Source of the DNA: Kiritimatiellales bacterium | GTDB taxonomy: Bacteria > Verrucomicrobiota > Kiritimatiellia > Kiritimatiellales > Pontiellaceae | Direction of reading: 5' to 3' | Assembly (NCBI GenBank): GCA_030621805.1 | Contig: JAUXGY010000101.1 | Location: 1-6,516, forward strand | Length of the DNA stretch: 6,516 nt | Shown here: positions 1 through 5,597 of the stretch, one piece after another | Layout: every line of letters begins with the position of its first letter | Position numbering within the stretch: the first letter of the stretch is position 1 | Notes under the pieces: generated by a model | The model's input: the letters and a program-made list of their open reading frames with translations, nothing else | Database searches by the model: none | What the model was told of the DNA's origin: nothing | Made by a program: the position numbers and the translations under genes

Positions 1-599
1 AGCGCGGAAGTCGGCTCGTCCATCAACAGGATTTCCGGTTGGATGGCCAATGCGCGGGCAATACACAGGCGTTGCTGCTGGCCACCGGACATACTCAGGG
101 CGTTGGCCGTCAGACGATCCTTCACCTCATTCCAGATGGCGGCTTTCCGTAGGCTTTGTTCCACGAGATCGTTGAGGTCCTGCTTGTTCTTGGTGCCCTG
201 CTGGCGGGGGCCATAGGCCACATTGTCGGAGATGGATTTTGGGAAAACATTGGGCTTCTGGAAAACCATGCCGACCCGGCTACGCAGGGTAACCACATCA
301 ATTTTCCGGGCGTAGATATTGTGCCCATCGAAAATCATTTCGCCGGTGGCACTCGTGGAGGGGATCAGGTCGTTCATCCGGTTGATCGAACGCAGCAGCG
401 TGCTTTTGCCGCAGCCGCTTGGGCCGATCATGGCGGTAACCTTCTGCTTCGGGATCTGCATATTGACGTTACGGACGGCCTCGAAATCGCCGTAGAACAT
501 AGAGAAGTCCTTGGCCTCGATATGTGTTTCGCGGGCGACATCCGCATCGCCATGTTCAGCGAAGGCATCAATTTTTTTAAGCGTGATTTCTTCGGTCAT
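1..599 (-). CDS. pstB: Phosphate ABC transporter ATP-binding protein PstB (3' end beyond window)
   Basis: This is the cytoplasmic ATPase that powers phosphate import through the PstC-PstA channel. The window shows 199 codons from the start; the C-terminal part lies past the left edge (E. coli PstB is about 257 residues). Visible motifs in order are Walker A GPSGCGKST (residues 59-67), the Q-loop in VFQKPNVFP (112-120; the Asn-Val-Phe-Pro context is typical of PstB), the ABC signature LSMSGGQQQR (168-177) and Walker B ILLMDEP (190-196), followed by TSA at the edge. Residues 1-25 form a short N-terminal extension before the ATPase core, a common length variation. The ATG at 599 is preceded by AAGGAA about 7 nt upstream, which supports this start. 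The gene lies 212 bp downstream of pstA on the same strand, with a REPIN-like element between them, so it could share the pstCAB transcript or be tuned separately. Family assignment is certain; the C-terminus and any following phoU cannot be seen. Confidence 0.97.
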   Translation of the reverse strand, partial: MTEEITLKKIDAFAEHGDADVARETHIEAKDFSMFYGDFEAVRNVNMQIPKQKVTAMIGPSGCGKSTLLRSINRMNDLIPSTSATGEMIFDGHNIYARKIDVVTLRSRVGMVFQKPNVFPKSISDNVAYGPRQQGTKNKQDLNDLVEQSLRKAAIWNEVKDRLTANALSMSGGQQQRLCIARALAIQPEILLMDEPTSA

Positions 600-637
600 T
601 TTTATTCCTTGGTAAAGGTGTTCAATATCTCTTTGCC

Positions 638-739
638 CCGGGAACGTTTTCCTTCGCTACGCTCAGGTGAAACGTTGCTACACCAAATGAGATTCGTGTA
701 GCATCGCTTCACCGACCTACGGGAGGAAAGCGATCCCGG
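638..739. repeat. REPIN/BIME-like element: two inverted REP units able to form a cloverleaf
   Basis: Seen directly: outer stem 638-642/735-739 (CCGGG/CCCGG), stem A 643-649/670-676 (AACGTTT/AAACGTT), stem B 677-683/696-702 (GCTACAC/GTGTAGC) and stem C 703-709/728-734 (ATCGCTT/AAGCGAT). All pairs are Watson-Crick and no base is unpaired at the junction. GTAG precedes stem C on the plus strand (698-701) and precedes stem A on the minus strand (678-681). The loops of A and C each contain a further CCT/AGG pairing. GTAG followed by an imperfect palindrome is the hallmark of REP sequences, and two in opposite orientation about 100 bp long match a REPIN/BIME. The two halves can also form one long imperfect hairpin. 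The flanking 740-811 and 600-637 hold no gene I can support. Mobilisation by a REP-associated tyrosine transposase (RAYT) elsewhere in the genome is inference. Confidence 0.75.
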
Positions 740-811
740 AAGCAAAGTTTCGCAGTTGGTAGACCTCGTGTTCTCCGGAGGGGGGATTAAAGGCGTTGTT
801 ACATACATTAT

Positions 812-2158
812 CTATCCCCTTAGTTTTTTAGTGATCCGTGCTCGCATTAGGATGGCGAACAGGTTGAGCAAGAGCACAATGGCCACGAGCGTAAATACCA
901 TGCCGTATTGTACGTGGCGGATTTCGTCGACGGCTTCGTGTTCGGTGCACAGGTTGTAAATATTCCACGGCAGGGCGGGGCTCGGCTGGCTCAGGGTTTC
1001 CCAAATCTTTAGCGGAGCGCCGACGCTGACGGCGGCGGTGAAGATGATGGGTGCGGTTTCGCCGGCCGCGCGCCCCATGCTGATGACGATGCCGGTCAGA
1101 ATACCCGGCAGCGCGGCGGGCAGGATTACGGTGAGCACCGTATGCCACCGTCCGGCCCCCAGACCGAGCGCGGCCTCTTTATAGGCCCGCGGAACGGCAA
1201 GGATCGCCTCTTCCGATGAGCGGATAATAGTGGGTAAAATCAATAGCGACAGGGTCAATGATCCCGCCAGCACGCTTTTGGATTCGGACACTTGAATGGT
1301 GTTCAGGAAGAAGGCCAGTCCAAACAGGCCGAAGACAATACTCGGCACGCCGGCCAACGTGCTGATACAGATGCGCAGAAAGCTGACCATGCGGCCTTCC
1401 TTGGCATATTCGCAAAGATAGATGGCGGCGATTACGCCCATGGGAATCGCGAAGAGCATCGCGCCGAGTGTCAGGTAAAGCGTGCCGAGCACCTCGGGCC
1501 AAATACCGCCAAAAATATGAGAATCCTTCGAGGTGTCGGTGATGAACTGCCAATAGAAGGTTCTCTTTGGGCGCATGATTTCCACAAGGCGAGTTTCCAG
1601 ATAGTGGAAAAGCGGTTCGAGCTGGGTTCCTTCGAATTGATTGACGCGCGGGGTTTCAACCAATACGCCCATGGCGTCGGGGTTGGAATAGTCCCACTCT
1701 TCGGAAAAGAGGGCTTCATGTAGTTTGATTTGCGTTCGATCCCAGCGGGTCTGGCCATACTGCTGGCGCAAGAGCACCGGGGTGCGTTCGCCGGGGCGTG
1801 GACCCAACAGGACTTCCAACGCTTTCTCCACTTCGCGATAGGGGGCTTTGTAGTCGCGACGGTCAGTGCGATCCATTGCCTTCAGTTCCGCCTCGAATGC
1901 CGCCATCATTTCATAGACCGGGGTGCGCGCGGCTTTGGCCTGTTCCATTTCGGCGGTAAAGCGATCGGCGTTGCCGCGCTGGAACTGCTCCAGCATCACA
2001 CGACGGTGCTCGATCGTTCCCTTAAAGACAAACGCCTTCGATCCGCGCCACAGGATCGGCGCCAGAATAAGCACCAGGGCCGCCGCCATAACGAGAATAG
2101 CGATGAGTCCTATTCCGGAGAAAGATTGGTCGAGTAGCTTTCGGGTTTCTAGTCGCAT
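812..2158 (-). CDS. pstA: Phosphate ABC transporter permease PstA with long periplasmic N-terminal insert
   Basis: This is one of the two inner-membrane channel subunits of the Pst phosphate importer. The protein is 448 residues, against about 280-300 for a typical PstA. One membrane segment at about 15-37 is followed by a hydrophilic stretch of about 180 residues (38-217) rich in Glu, Arg and Lys, likely periplasmic and partly helical. The standard permease domain then begins at GGIWPEVLGTLYLT (217-230). Further membrane segments lie near 223-247, 264-285, 297-312, 345-366 and 418-438. The EAA-type cytoplasmic loop that contacts PstB is at 328-362 (EAALGLGAGRWHTVLTVILP), followed by MGRAAGETAPI (361-371), characteristic of PstA. 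The ATG at 2158 is the only sensible start because the next in-frame ATG is inside the first membrane segment. It has no Shine-Dalgarno sequence: CCCCAAAACAAC separates it from the hairpin repeat at 2171. The gene lies 113 bp after pstC. The extra domain is not one I can name. Confidence 0.95.
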   Translation of the reverse strand: MRLETRKLLDQSFSGIGLIAILVMAAALVLILAPILWRGSKAFVFKGTIEHRRVMLEQFQRGNADRFTAEMEQAKAARTPVYEMMAAFEAELKAMDRTDRRDYKAPYREVEKALEVLLGPRPGERTPVLLRQQYGQTRWDRTQIKLHEALFSEEWDYSNPDAMGVLVETPRVNQFEGTQLEPLFHYLETRLVEIMRPKRTFYWQFITDTSKDSHIFGGIWPEVLGTLYLTLGAMLFAIPMGVIAAIYLCEYAKEGRMVSFLRICISTLAGVPSIVFGLFGLAFFLNTIQVSESKSVLAGSLTLSLLILPTIIRSSEEAILAVPRAYKEAALGLGAGRWHTVLTVILPAALPGILTGIVISMGRAAGETAPIIFTAAVSVGAPLKIWETLSQPSPALPWNIYNLCTEHEAVDEIRHVQYGMVFTLVAIVLLLNLFAILMRARITKKLRG

Positions 2159-2170
2159 GTTGTTTTGGGG

Positions 2171-2241
2171 ACCACGGAATACACAGAATACACGGAAGAA
2201 CAGGAGTTGCCGGGTTCCGTGTATTCTGTGTATTCCGTGGT
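2171..2241. repeat. Perfect 27-bp inverted repeat with 17-nt spacer between pstC and pstA
   Basis: The arms are 2171-2197 and 2215-2241 and are exact reverse complements over 27 bp; the 17-nt spacer is 2198-2214. Each arm has an internal 9-bp periodicity, with CACGGAATA, CACAGAATA and CACGGAA in tandem. On the pstCA transcript it would form a very stable hairpin starting about 30 nt after the pstC stop and ending 12 nt before the pstA start. No T-run follows on either strand, so it is not an intrinsic terminator. From memory, similar CACGGAATACAC-type palindromes occur scattered in many environmental genomes, often mis-annotated as small proteins. Its role (mobile palindrome, mRNA stabiliser or translation modulator) is open. 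Confidence 0.9.
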
Positions 2242-2271
2242 TACTGTTTTAAGTATGAAAATGTGCATGAC

Positions 2272-3402
2272 TTATTTCCCGAGTTTTTTGCGGGAGCGCT
2301 TAACGATGAGCTCGCTGGCGAGGTTCATGATGAAGGAAAAGGCGAGCAGGCAGAAGGCCATGGCAAAAAGGACGTGGAAGCGCGAGGATCCGGTCACGTG
2401 GTCGGCCTCGCCCATATCTCCGGCGATGGTGGCGGTTAGCGTACGGATCGGCTGCATCACGTTGTACCACGGTTCTGGCATGCGAGCGGCGTTGCCCGAC
2501 GCCATCCAGACCACCATCGTCTCGCCGATTGCACGCATCACACCGAGGATTACTGCGGTGAGGATGCCACTGATGGAGGCGGGGATGACGGTTTTAAGGA
2601 TGGTTTCTGCGCGGGTGGCACCCAGGGCATAGGAGCCTTCGCGTAGCTCGCGACCTGCGGATTGAAGCGCATCTTCGGACACACTCACAATGGTTGGAAG
2701 CGCCATGATTCCGAGGATCACCGCCACATTAAGCGCATTGGTTCCGCTGTTGATTTCGATGCCGCTGAGTTGGCTGGAAAGACGGTAGATAAGGAAGAAG
2801 GCGAGGCCGCCAAGAAGAGGAAAAACAAGCGCTCCGCTCCATTTACTTTTGAGTTTTCCGATCATAAAGTCGCCCAGCACAACAACCAGTAGGGCAAGGA
2901 TCGGGCCGAGAATCATCCATGCTCCTGCGGAGAGGATGGCACCGCCGTGGTTTTGTAATAGGGGGGCGAACACCACCAAGGCAAAGAATCCATAGGCGAC
3001 CGAGGGAATGGCGGCAAGGATTTCGATGACGGGTTTGACAATCTGCCGAACCTTGAAGGGGAGCAGATCGCTCAGGCAGACGGCGGCAGCGATGCCCAGC
3101 GGGACCGCCACTACGACCGCACCCAGCGTCACTAATCCCGTGCCTATGAAAATCGGAAGTGCGCCGAACTCAGCGGGTTCGCCGGAGGGATACCAGCGGG
3201 TGCTGGTGAAGAATTCCTTGAAACCTTCGAGTTTAAAGAAAGGGATCGCATCCTTGAGGATGAAATAAAAGATGAAAAATACCGCAAGCGTGGAGAGCGA
3301 GGTGATTAGAAAAAGTAAGCTCTTCCCTAGCCATGTGCCAATGTGCTGCCGCCGGCTGACGGCATCGCTTAAAATCAGGCTTTGGGTTTTCGTGGTTTGC
3401 AT
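2272..3402 (-). CDS. pstC: Phosphate ABC transporter permease PstC with an extra pair of membrane segments
   Basis: This is the partner of PstA in the inner-membrane phosphate channel. It is 376 residues; E. coli PstC is about 319. Membrane segments are visible at about 28-50, 86-110, 127-148, 159-179, 190-207, 226-241, 274-297 and 344-366, which makes eight rather than the usual six. The additional pair lies in residues 150-215, after the conserved AAIPSVAYGFFAL (130-142), and is joined by a short basic loop GKLKSKWSG (182-190). Family marks are VAVPLGIAAAV (98-108), the EAA-like loop EGSYALGATRAETILKTVIP (255-274) and MRAIGETM (289-296). The start at 3402 is the only in-frame ATG before the first membrane segment, and an in-frame stop sits at 3427-3429. 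No Shine-Dalgarno is seen just upstream (CATTCTCTTCCGC). It is first in a pstC-pstA-pstB run and is separated from pstS by the opposite-strand gdhA-vapBC block, so it needs its own promoter in the divergent gap. Confidence 0.96.
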   Translation of the reverse strand: MQTTKTQSLILSDAVSRRQHIGTWLGKSLLFLITSLSTLAVFFIFYFILKDAIPFFKLEGFKEFFTSTRWYPSGEPAEFGALPIFIGTGLVTLGAVVVAVPLGIAAAVCLSDLLPFKVRQIVKPVIEILAAIPSVAYGFFALVVFAPLLQNHGGAILSAGAWMILGPILALLVVVLGDFMIGKLKSKWSGALVFPLLGGLAFFLIYRLSSQLSGIEINSGTNALNVAVILGIMALPTIVSVSEDALQSAGRELREGSYALGATRAETILKTVIPASISGILTAVILGVMRAIGETMVVWMASGNAARMPEPWYNVMQPIRTLTATIAGDMGEADHVTGSSRFHVLFAMAFCLLAFSFIMNLASELIVKRSRKKLGK

Positions 3403-3606
3403 GCGGAAGAGAATGCAAAGAGCGTGTTAGGATGAGGTGAGCAGGGGGTTAGCATTGGGTGAAAAGGGGGAGGTATTTTGTTAAAAGTCGGGTCGGTTTA
3501 AACTATTTTATTTTATTTCTTTAAATTGAGTTTTTACGGGGTATAGAAGGAGGTCGTATTTATATCGTTGAGTCAAAATAACATCAATATGAAGGGGGAG
3601 AGGGTT
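3403..3606. promoter_or_regulatory. Divergent AT-rich intergenic region between pstC and gdhA
   Basis: About 200 bp separates the two divergent starts and must hold promoters for both directions. The core at 3498-3533 is strongly AT-rich, with runs such as TATTTTATTTTATTTC. It includes a perfect 8-bp palindrome GTTTAAAC (3496-3503) and a second TTTAAA (3520-3525). For the plus strand, TATAGA at 3542-3547 is a possible -10, but no -35 sits at good spacing; TTGAGT at 3526-3531 is only 10 nt away. No pair of direct repeats resembling a Pho box was found. A strong AAGGAGGT lies at 3547-3554, 13 nt before a TTG codon at 3568. The exact promoters cannot be assigned by eye. Confidence 0.45.
3594..3603 (+). 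promoter_or_regulatory. Ribosome binding site favouring the gdhA ATG at 3607
   Basis: The purine run GGGGGAGAGG ends 3 nt before ATG 3607, with GGAG at 3597-3600 giving a 6-nt spacing. This decides for ATG 3607 over ATG 3589, which has no Shine-Dalgarno. TTG 3568 has a stronger AAGGAGGT (3547-3554), but 13 nt away, and remains the competing choice. Confidence 0.5.
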
Positions 3607-4845
3607 ATGTTATCTGCGTTCGATAATGCAATGACACTGGTTGAAAGAACGGCGACACACTTGGGGCTTTCGAAGAAATATCCTAAACACAAGATTGTAG
3701 AGCGGCTCCGTATTCCGAATAAAATCATCATGTTCAGCAGTCCGCTGCAAAAGGACAATGGCGAGATGGAGGTCTATTCCTCCTTTCGTGTTCAGCATAG
3801 CGATGTGCTCGGCCCGTACAAAGGGGGGACCCGGTTCAACAAGAAAGTCGACCTCGATGAAGTGAAGGCACTGGCGCTGTGGATGACTCTGAAAACAGCG
3901 TTGGTGAATATTCCATTTGGCGGGGCTAAAGGTGGAATTGCGGTGGATCCGCGCAAGCTGAGTGTCACGGAACTCGAACGATTGGTACGAAAGTATACCA
4001 GCAAACTAATTTCCGATATTGGGCCTAGTGTCGATATCCCCGCCCCTGACATGGGAACCGGCGCGCGTGAAATGGCGTGGATCTACGATGAGTATCGCAA
4101 GCACCGGGAAGTGGCCAAGGGAGTTGTGACGGGAAAACCGGTAGAGATCGGTGGTTCGCTTGGCCGCTTGGCCGCTACGGGCAAGGGAGTCGTTTGCACC
4201 ATGCTAGAAGCCGTGCGCGAAATGGGGTTGGAAAATTATACTGTCGCCGTGCAGGGTTTCGGCAATGTGGGTTGTCATGCTGCCCTGGATCTTTGGAAAC
4301 GGGGCGTGGCGATCGTGGCGGTAGGGGACGTGACGGGGAATATTCAGAATCCGGATGGGTTCAACATTGAAGAGCTCATGTCCTATTGTAAAAAGAAGGG
4401 TGGAGTGAAAGGATTTCCGGGTTCCTCGCCGCTGAAGAGCATTATATCGTGCGATTGCGATGTGCTCCTTCCTTGTGCCATGGAGAATGTGATTCGCGGG
4501 CGGAACGCCCGGCACATCAAGGCCCAGTTGATTGTCGAAGGGGCCAACGGCCCGACGACGCCCCGGGCGGACACCATCCTTGAAGACCGCGGCGTGAAGG
4601 TGGTGCCCGATATCCTCGCCAATGCCGGCGGGGTAATCGTTTCCTACTACGAGTGGGTGCAAAACAGGGAGGGGTTTTATTGGACGGAGGAGGACGTGGA
4701 AGAGCGTCTGTTCACCCTGCTTCGCAAGACCTATTCGCGCGTATCGGACTATTCAACCGAAAACAAGGTGAGCCTGCGCTCCTCCGCCTATGCCTTGGCT
4801 CTCGGAAAAATAGCGAAGGCGATGGTGGCTCGCGGCGTCCAGTAG
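3607..4845 (+). CDS. gdhA: Glutamate dehydrogenase (small hexameric type, Glu/Leu/Phe/Val dehydrogenase family)
   Basis: Cytoplasmic enzyme that interconverts L-glutamate with 2-oxoglutarate and ammonium using NAD(P). From ATG 3607 it is 412 residues, the usual length for this family; a TTG start at 3568 would add 13 residues. The substrate and catalytic residues match the Clostridium symbiosum enzyme in identity and spacing: Lys72 in GPYKGG (K89), Lys96 (K113), catalytic Lys108 in PFGGAKGG (K125), Asp148 in PAPDMGT (D165) and Ser346 in AGGVIVS (S380). Lys72 and Ser346 bind the side-chain carboxylate of glutamate, so a glutamate enzyme is favoured over a leucine enzyme. The Rossmann loop is GFGNVG (217-222). 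An Asp at about 241 (VGDVTG) closes the second strand and would suit NAD(H), but this is not decisive. The motif usually read as GRNEATG is GRLAATG here. The gene stands alone before vapBC, divergent from pstC; a link to phosphate uptake is not evident from its function. Confidence 0.95.
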   Translation: MLSAFDNAMTLVERTATHLGLSKKYPKHKIVERLRIPNKIIMFSSPLQKDNGEMEVYSSFRVQHSDVLGPYKGGTRFNKKVDLDEVKALALWMTLKTALVNIPFGGAKGGIAVDPRKLSVTELERLVRKYTSKLISDIGPSVDIPAPDMGTGAREMAWIYDEYRKHREVAKGVVTGKPVEIGGSLGRLAATGKGVVCTMLEAVREMGLENYTVAVQGFGNVGCHAALDLWKRGVAIVAVGDVTGNIQNPDGFNIEELMSYCKKKGGVKGFPGSSPLKSIISCDCDVLLPCAMENVIRGRNARHIKAQLIVEGANGPTTPRADTILEDRGVKVVPDILANAGGVIVSYYEWVQNREGFYWTEEDVEERLFTLLRKTYSRVSDYSTENKVSLRSSAYALALGKIAKAMVARGVQ

Positions 4846-4866
4846 AATTGGGCTCTTTTTGGTTGG

Positions 4867-4895
4867 TTGACAGGATCTCGGCTTTTTGCGATAAG
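4867..4895 (+). promoter_or_regulatory. Probable sigma-70-type promoter of vapBC
   Basis: A perfect -35 TTGACA (4867-4872) is followed after 17 nt by GATAAG (4890-4895), a four-of-six match to TATAAT. Transcription would start near 4902, leaving a leader of about 25 nt before the vapB ATG at 4927. Antitoxins of this type usually repress their own promoter, but I see no clear palindromic operator overlapping it. Confidence 0.6.
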
Positions 4896-4914
4896 TAAGC
4901 CAGTTTCAAAATGT

Positions 4915-4919
4915 AAGGA
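4915..4919 (+). promoter_or_regulatory. Ribosome binding site of vapB
   Basis: AAGGA lies 7 nt upstream of ATG 4927. This selects 4927 over the upstream in-frame TTG at 4867, which is part of the -35 element and would add 20 residues foreign to the family. Confidence 0.7.
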
Positions 4920-4926
4920 TTTTATT

Positions 4927-5172
4927 ATGATCGCTTCAACTCTCACAAGTAAGGGACAGATCACTATTCCAAAAGCGGTTCGCCAGTCGCTCCACCTTCA
5001 CGCGGGAGACCGAGTCGCGTTTGTGTTGCACGATAATGGGGAGGCTTCCATGAAACCGATTACGCGAACCGTTGATGATGTTTTTGGAATGCTGCATCGG
5101 AAGGGGATGAAAACGCAATCGGTGGAGGCAATGAACAAAGCGATTGCACGGCAAGCTAAAGGGAAGGCTTGA
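4927..5172 (+). CDS. vapB: AbrB/MazE-fold antitoxin (VapB type)
   Basis: An 81-residue protein that should bind DNA as a dimer and neutralise the PIN-domain toxin encoded next to it. Residues 1-45 form a SpoVT-AbrB swapped-hairpin domain, recognisable from TSKGQITIPKAVRQSL (7-22) and the LHAGDRVAFVL segment (24-34). Residues 46-81 (ITRTVDDVFGMLHRKG and a basic tail ending QAKGKA) are the typical C-terminal part that wraps the toxin in such pairs. The start at 4927 gives the canonical family N-terminus and has AAGGA 7 nt upstream. Its TGA stop overlaps the toxin start by one base (TGATG, 5170-5174), indicating translational coupling, with antitoxin first as usual. A promoter lies at 4867-4895. 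Autoregulation is expected from the family but not shown by a visible operator. VapB is used here as a class name; the exact subfamily is not resolved. Confidence 0.9.
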   Translation: MIASTLTSKGQITIPKAVRQSLHLHAGDRVAFVLHDNGEASMKPITRTVDDVFGMLHRKGMKTQSVEAMNKAIARQAKGKA

Positions 5173-5570
5173 TGGTTGCACTTGATACCAATGTGCTCGT
5201 GCGGTTTTTGGTGCACGACGACAGGCGGCAAGCCCAGATCGTTCTTTCCCGCTTGAAGAAGGCCGAGCGGGAAAAGGAGCAGTTGCTGGTTCCCTTGGTT
5301 ATTGTTCTTGAGATGATTTGGGTGCTGAGCGGGGCATATGACTTTCGACGTTTGGAAATTCTTGGCAGCATTGAGGCATTGATCCAAATGCCTATTTTTT
5401 TATTCGAAGCCGATGCCGTCTTGGAAAAACTGATCGAGCAGGGTCGGGAAACCAACCTTGATCTTTCTGATTTGCTCATTGCCCTCTCCGCAAAAATCCA
5501 AGGATCGGAAACCATGCTTACCTTTGAAAAAAAGGCCGGTAAGCATCCTCTATTCAAGCTTCTGAAGTAG
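5172..5570 (+). CDS. vapC: PIN-domain ribonuclease toxin (VapC type)
   Basis: A 132-residue PIN-domain protein, probably a magnesium-dependent RNase that inhibits growth when its antitoxin is lost. Acidic active-site positions are Asp5 in ALDTNVLVRFL (3-13), Glu47 in VLEMIWVL (45-52) and Asp100 with nearby Asp97 in LDLSDLLIAL (96-105). The fourth position, usually Asp in a TFD motif, is Glu119 here (LTFEKKAG, 116-123), a conservative change. Length and motif layout fit the PIN proteins that pair with AbrB-type antitoxins (COG5611-like, from memory). ATG 5172 overlaps the vapB stop, with GGGAAGG just upstream (5161-5167); the preceding TTG at 5169 would add only one residue. The gene converges on pstS with 27 bp between stop codons. 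The RNA target cannot be told from sequence; tRNA is common for the class. Confidence 0.92.
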   Translation: MVALDTNVLVRFLVHDDRRQAQIVLSRLKKAEREKEQLLVPLVIVLEMIWVLSGAYDFRRLEILGSIEALIQMPIFLFEADAVLEKLIEQGRETNLDLSDLLIALSAKIQGSETMLTFEKKAGKHPLFKLLK

Positions 5571-5597
5571 CCCACCTAGTCCATCGTCGCGCTATAA

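Noticed and set aside
156..701. 181-codon open frame on the plus strand
   Set aside because: It lies antisense over pstB, which has intact Walker and signature motifs; the frame shows no recognisable protein features and runs into the REPIN element.
638..739. tRNA gene, because of the cloverleaf shape
   Set aside because: There is no T-loop, anticodon-arm spacing or acceptor-end features; the stems are 7 bp with loops of 12-20 nt.
602..808. 68-codon minus-strand frame between pstA and pstB
   Set aside because: It is mostly translation of the REPIN hairpin arms, and the protein has low-complexity repeat-like content with no family signal.
1730..2137. 135-codon plus-strand frame antisense to the pstA insert
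   Set aside because: It is a shadow of pstA, whose frame continues into an unmistakable permease domain; no ribosome binding site or family features were seen.
2171..2241. Intrinsic terminator after pstC
   Set aside because: The stem is strong but AT-mixed and is not followed by a T-run on either strand; the following gene belongs to the same transporter.
2165..2632. 155-codon plus-strand frame starting inside the 27-bp inverted repeat
   Set aside because: Its first part is the palindrome read as tandem Thr-Glu-Tyr, and the rest is antisense to pstC.
4846..4866. Terminator of gdhA at the short T-run (CTCTTTTTGG)
   Set aside because: No GC-rich inverted repeat precedes the T-run closely enough to form a terminator stem.
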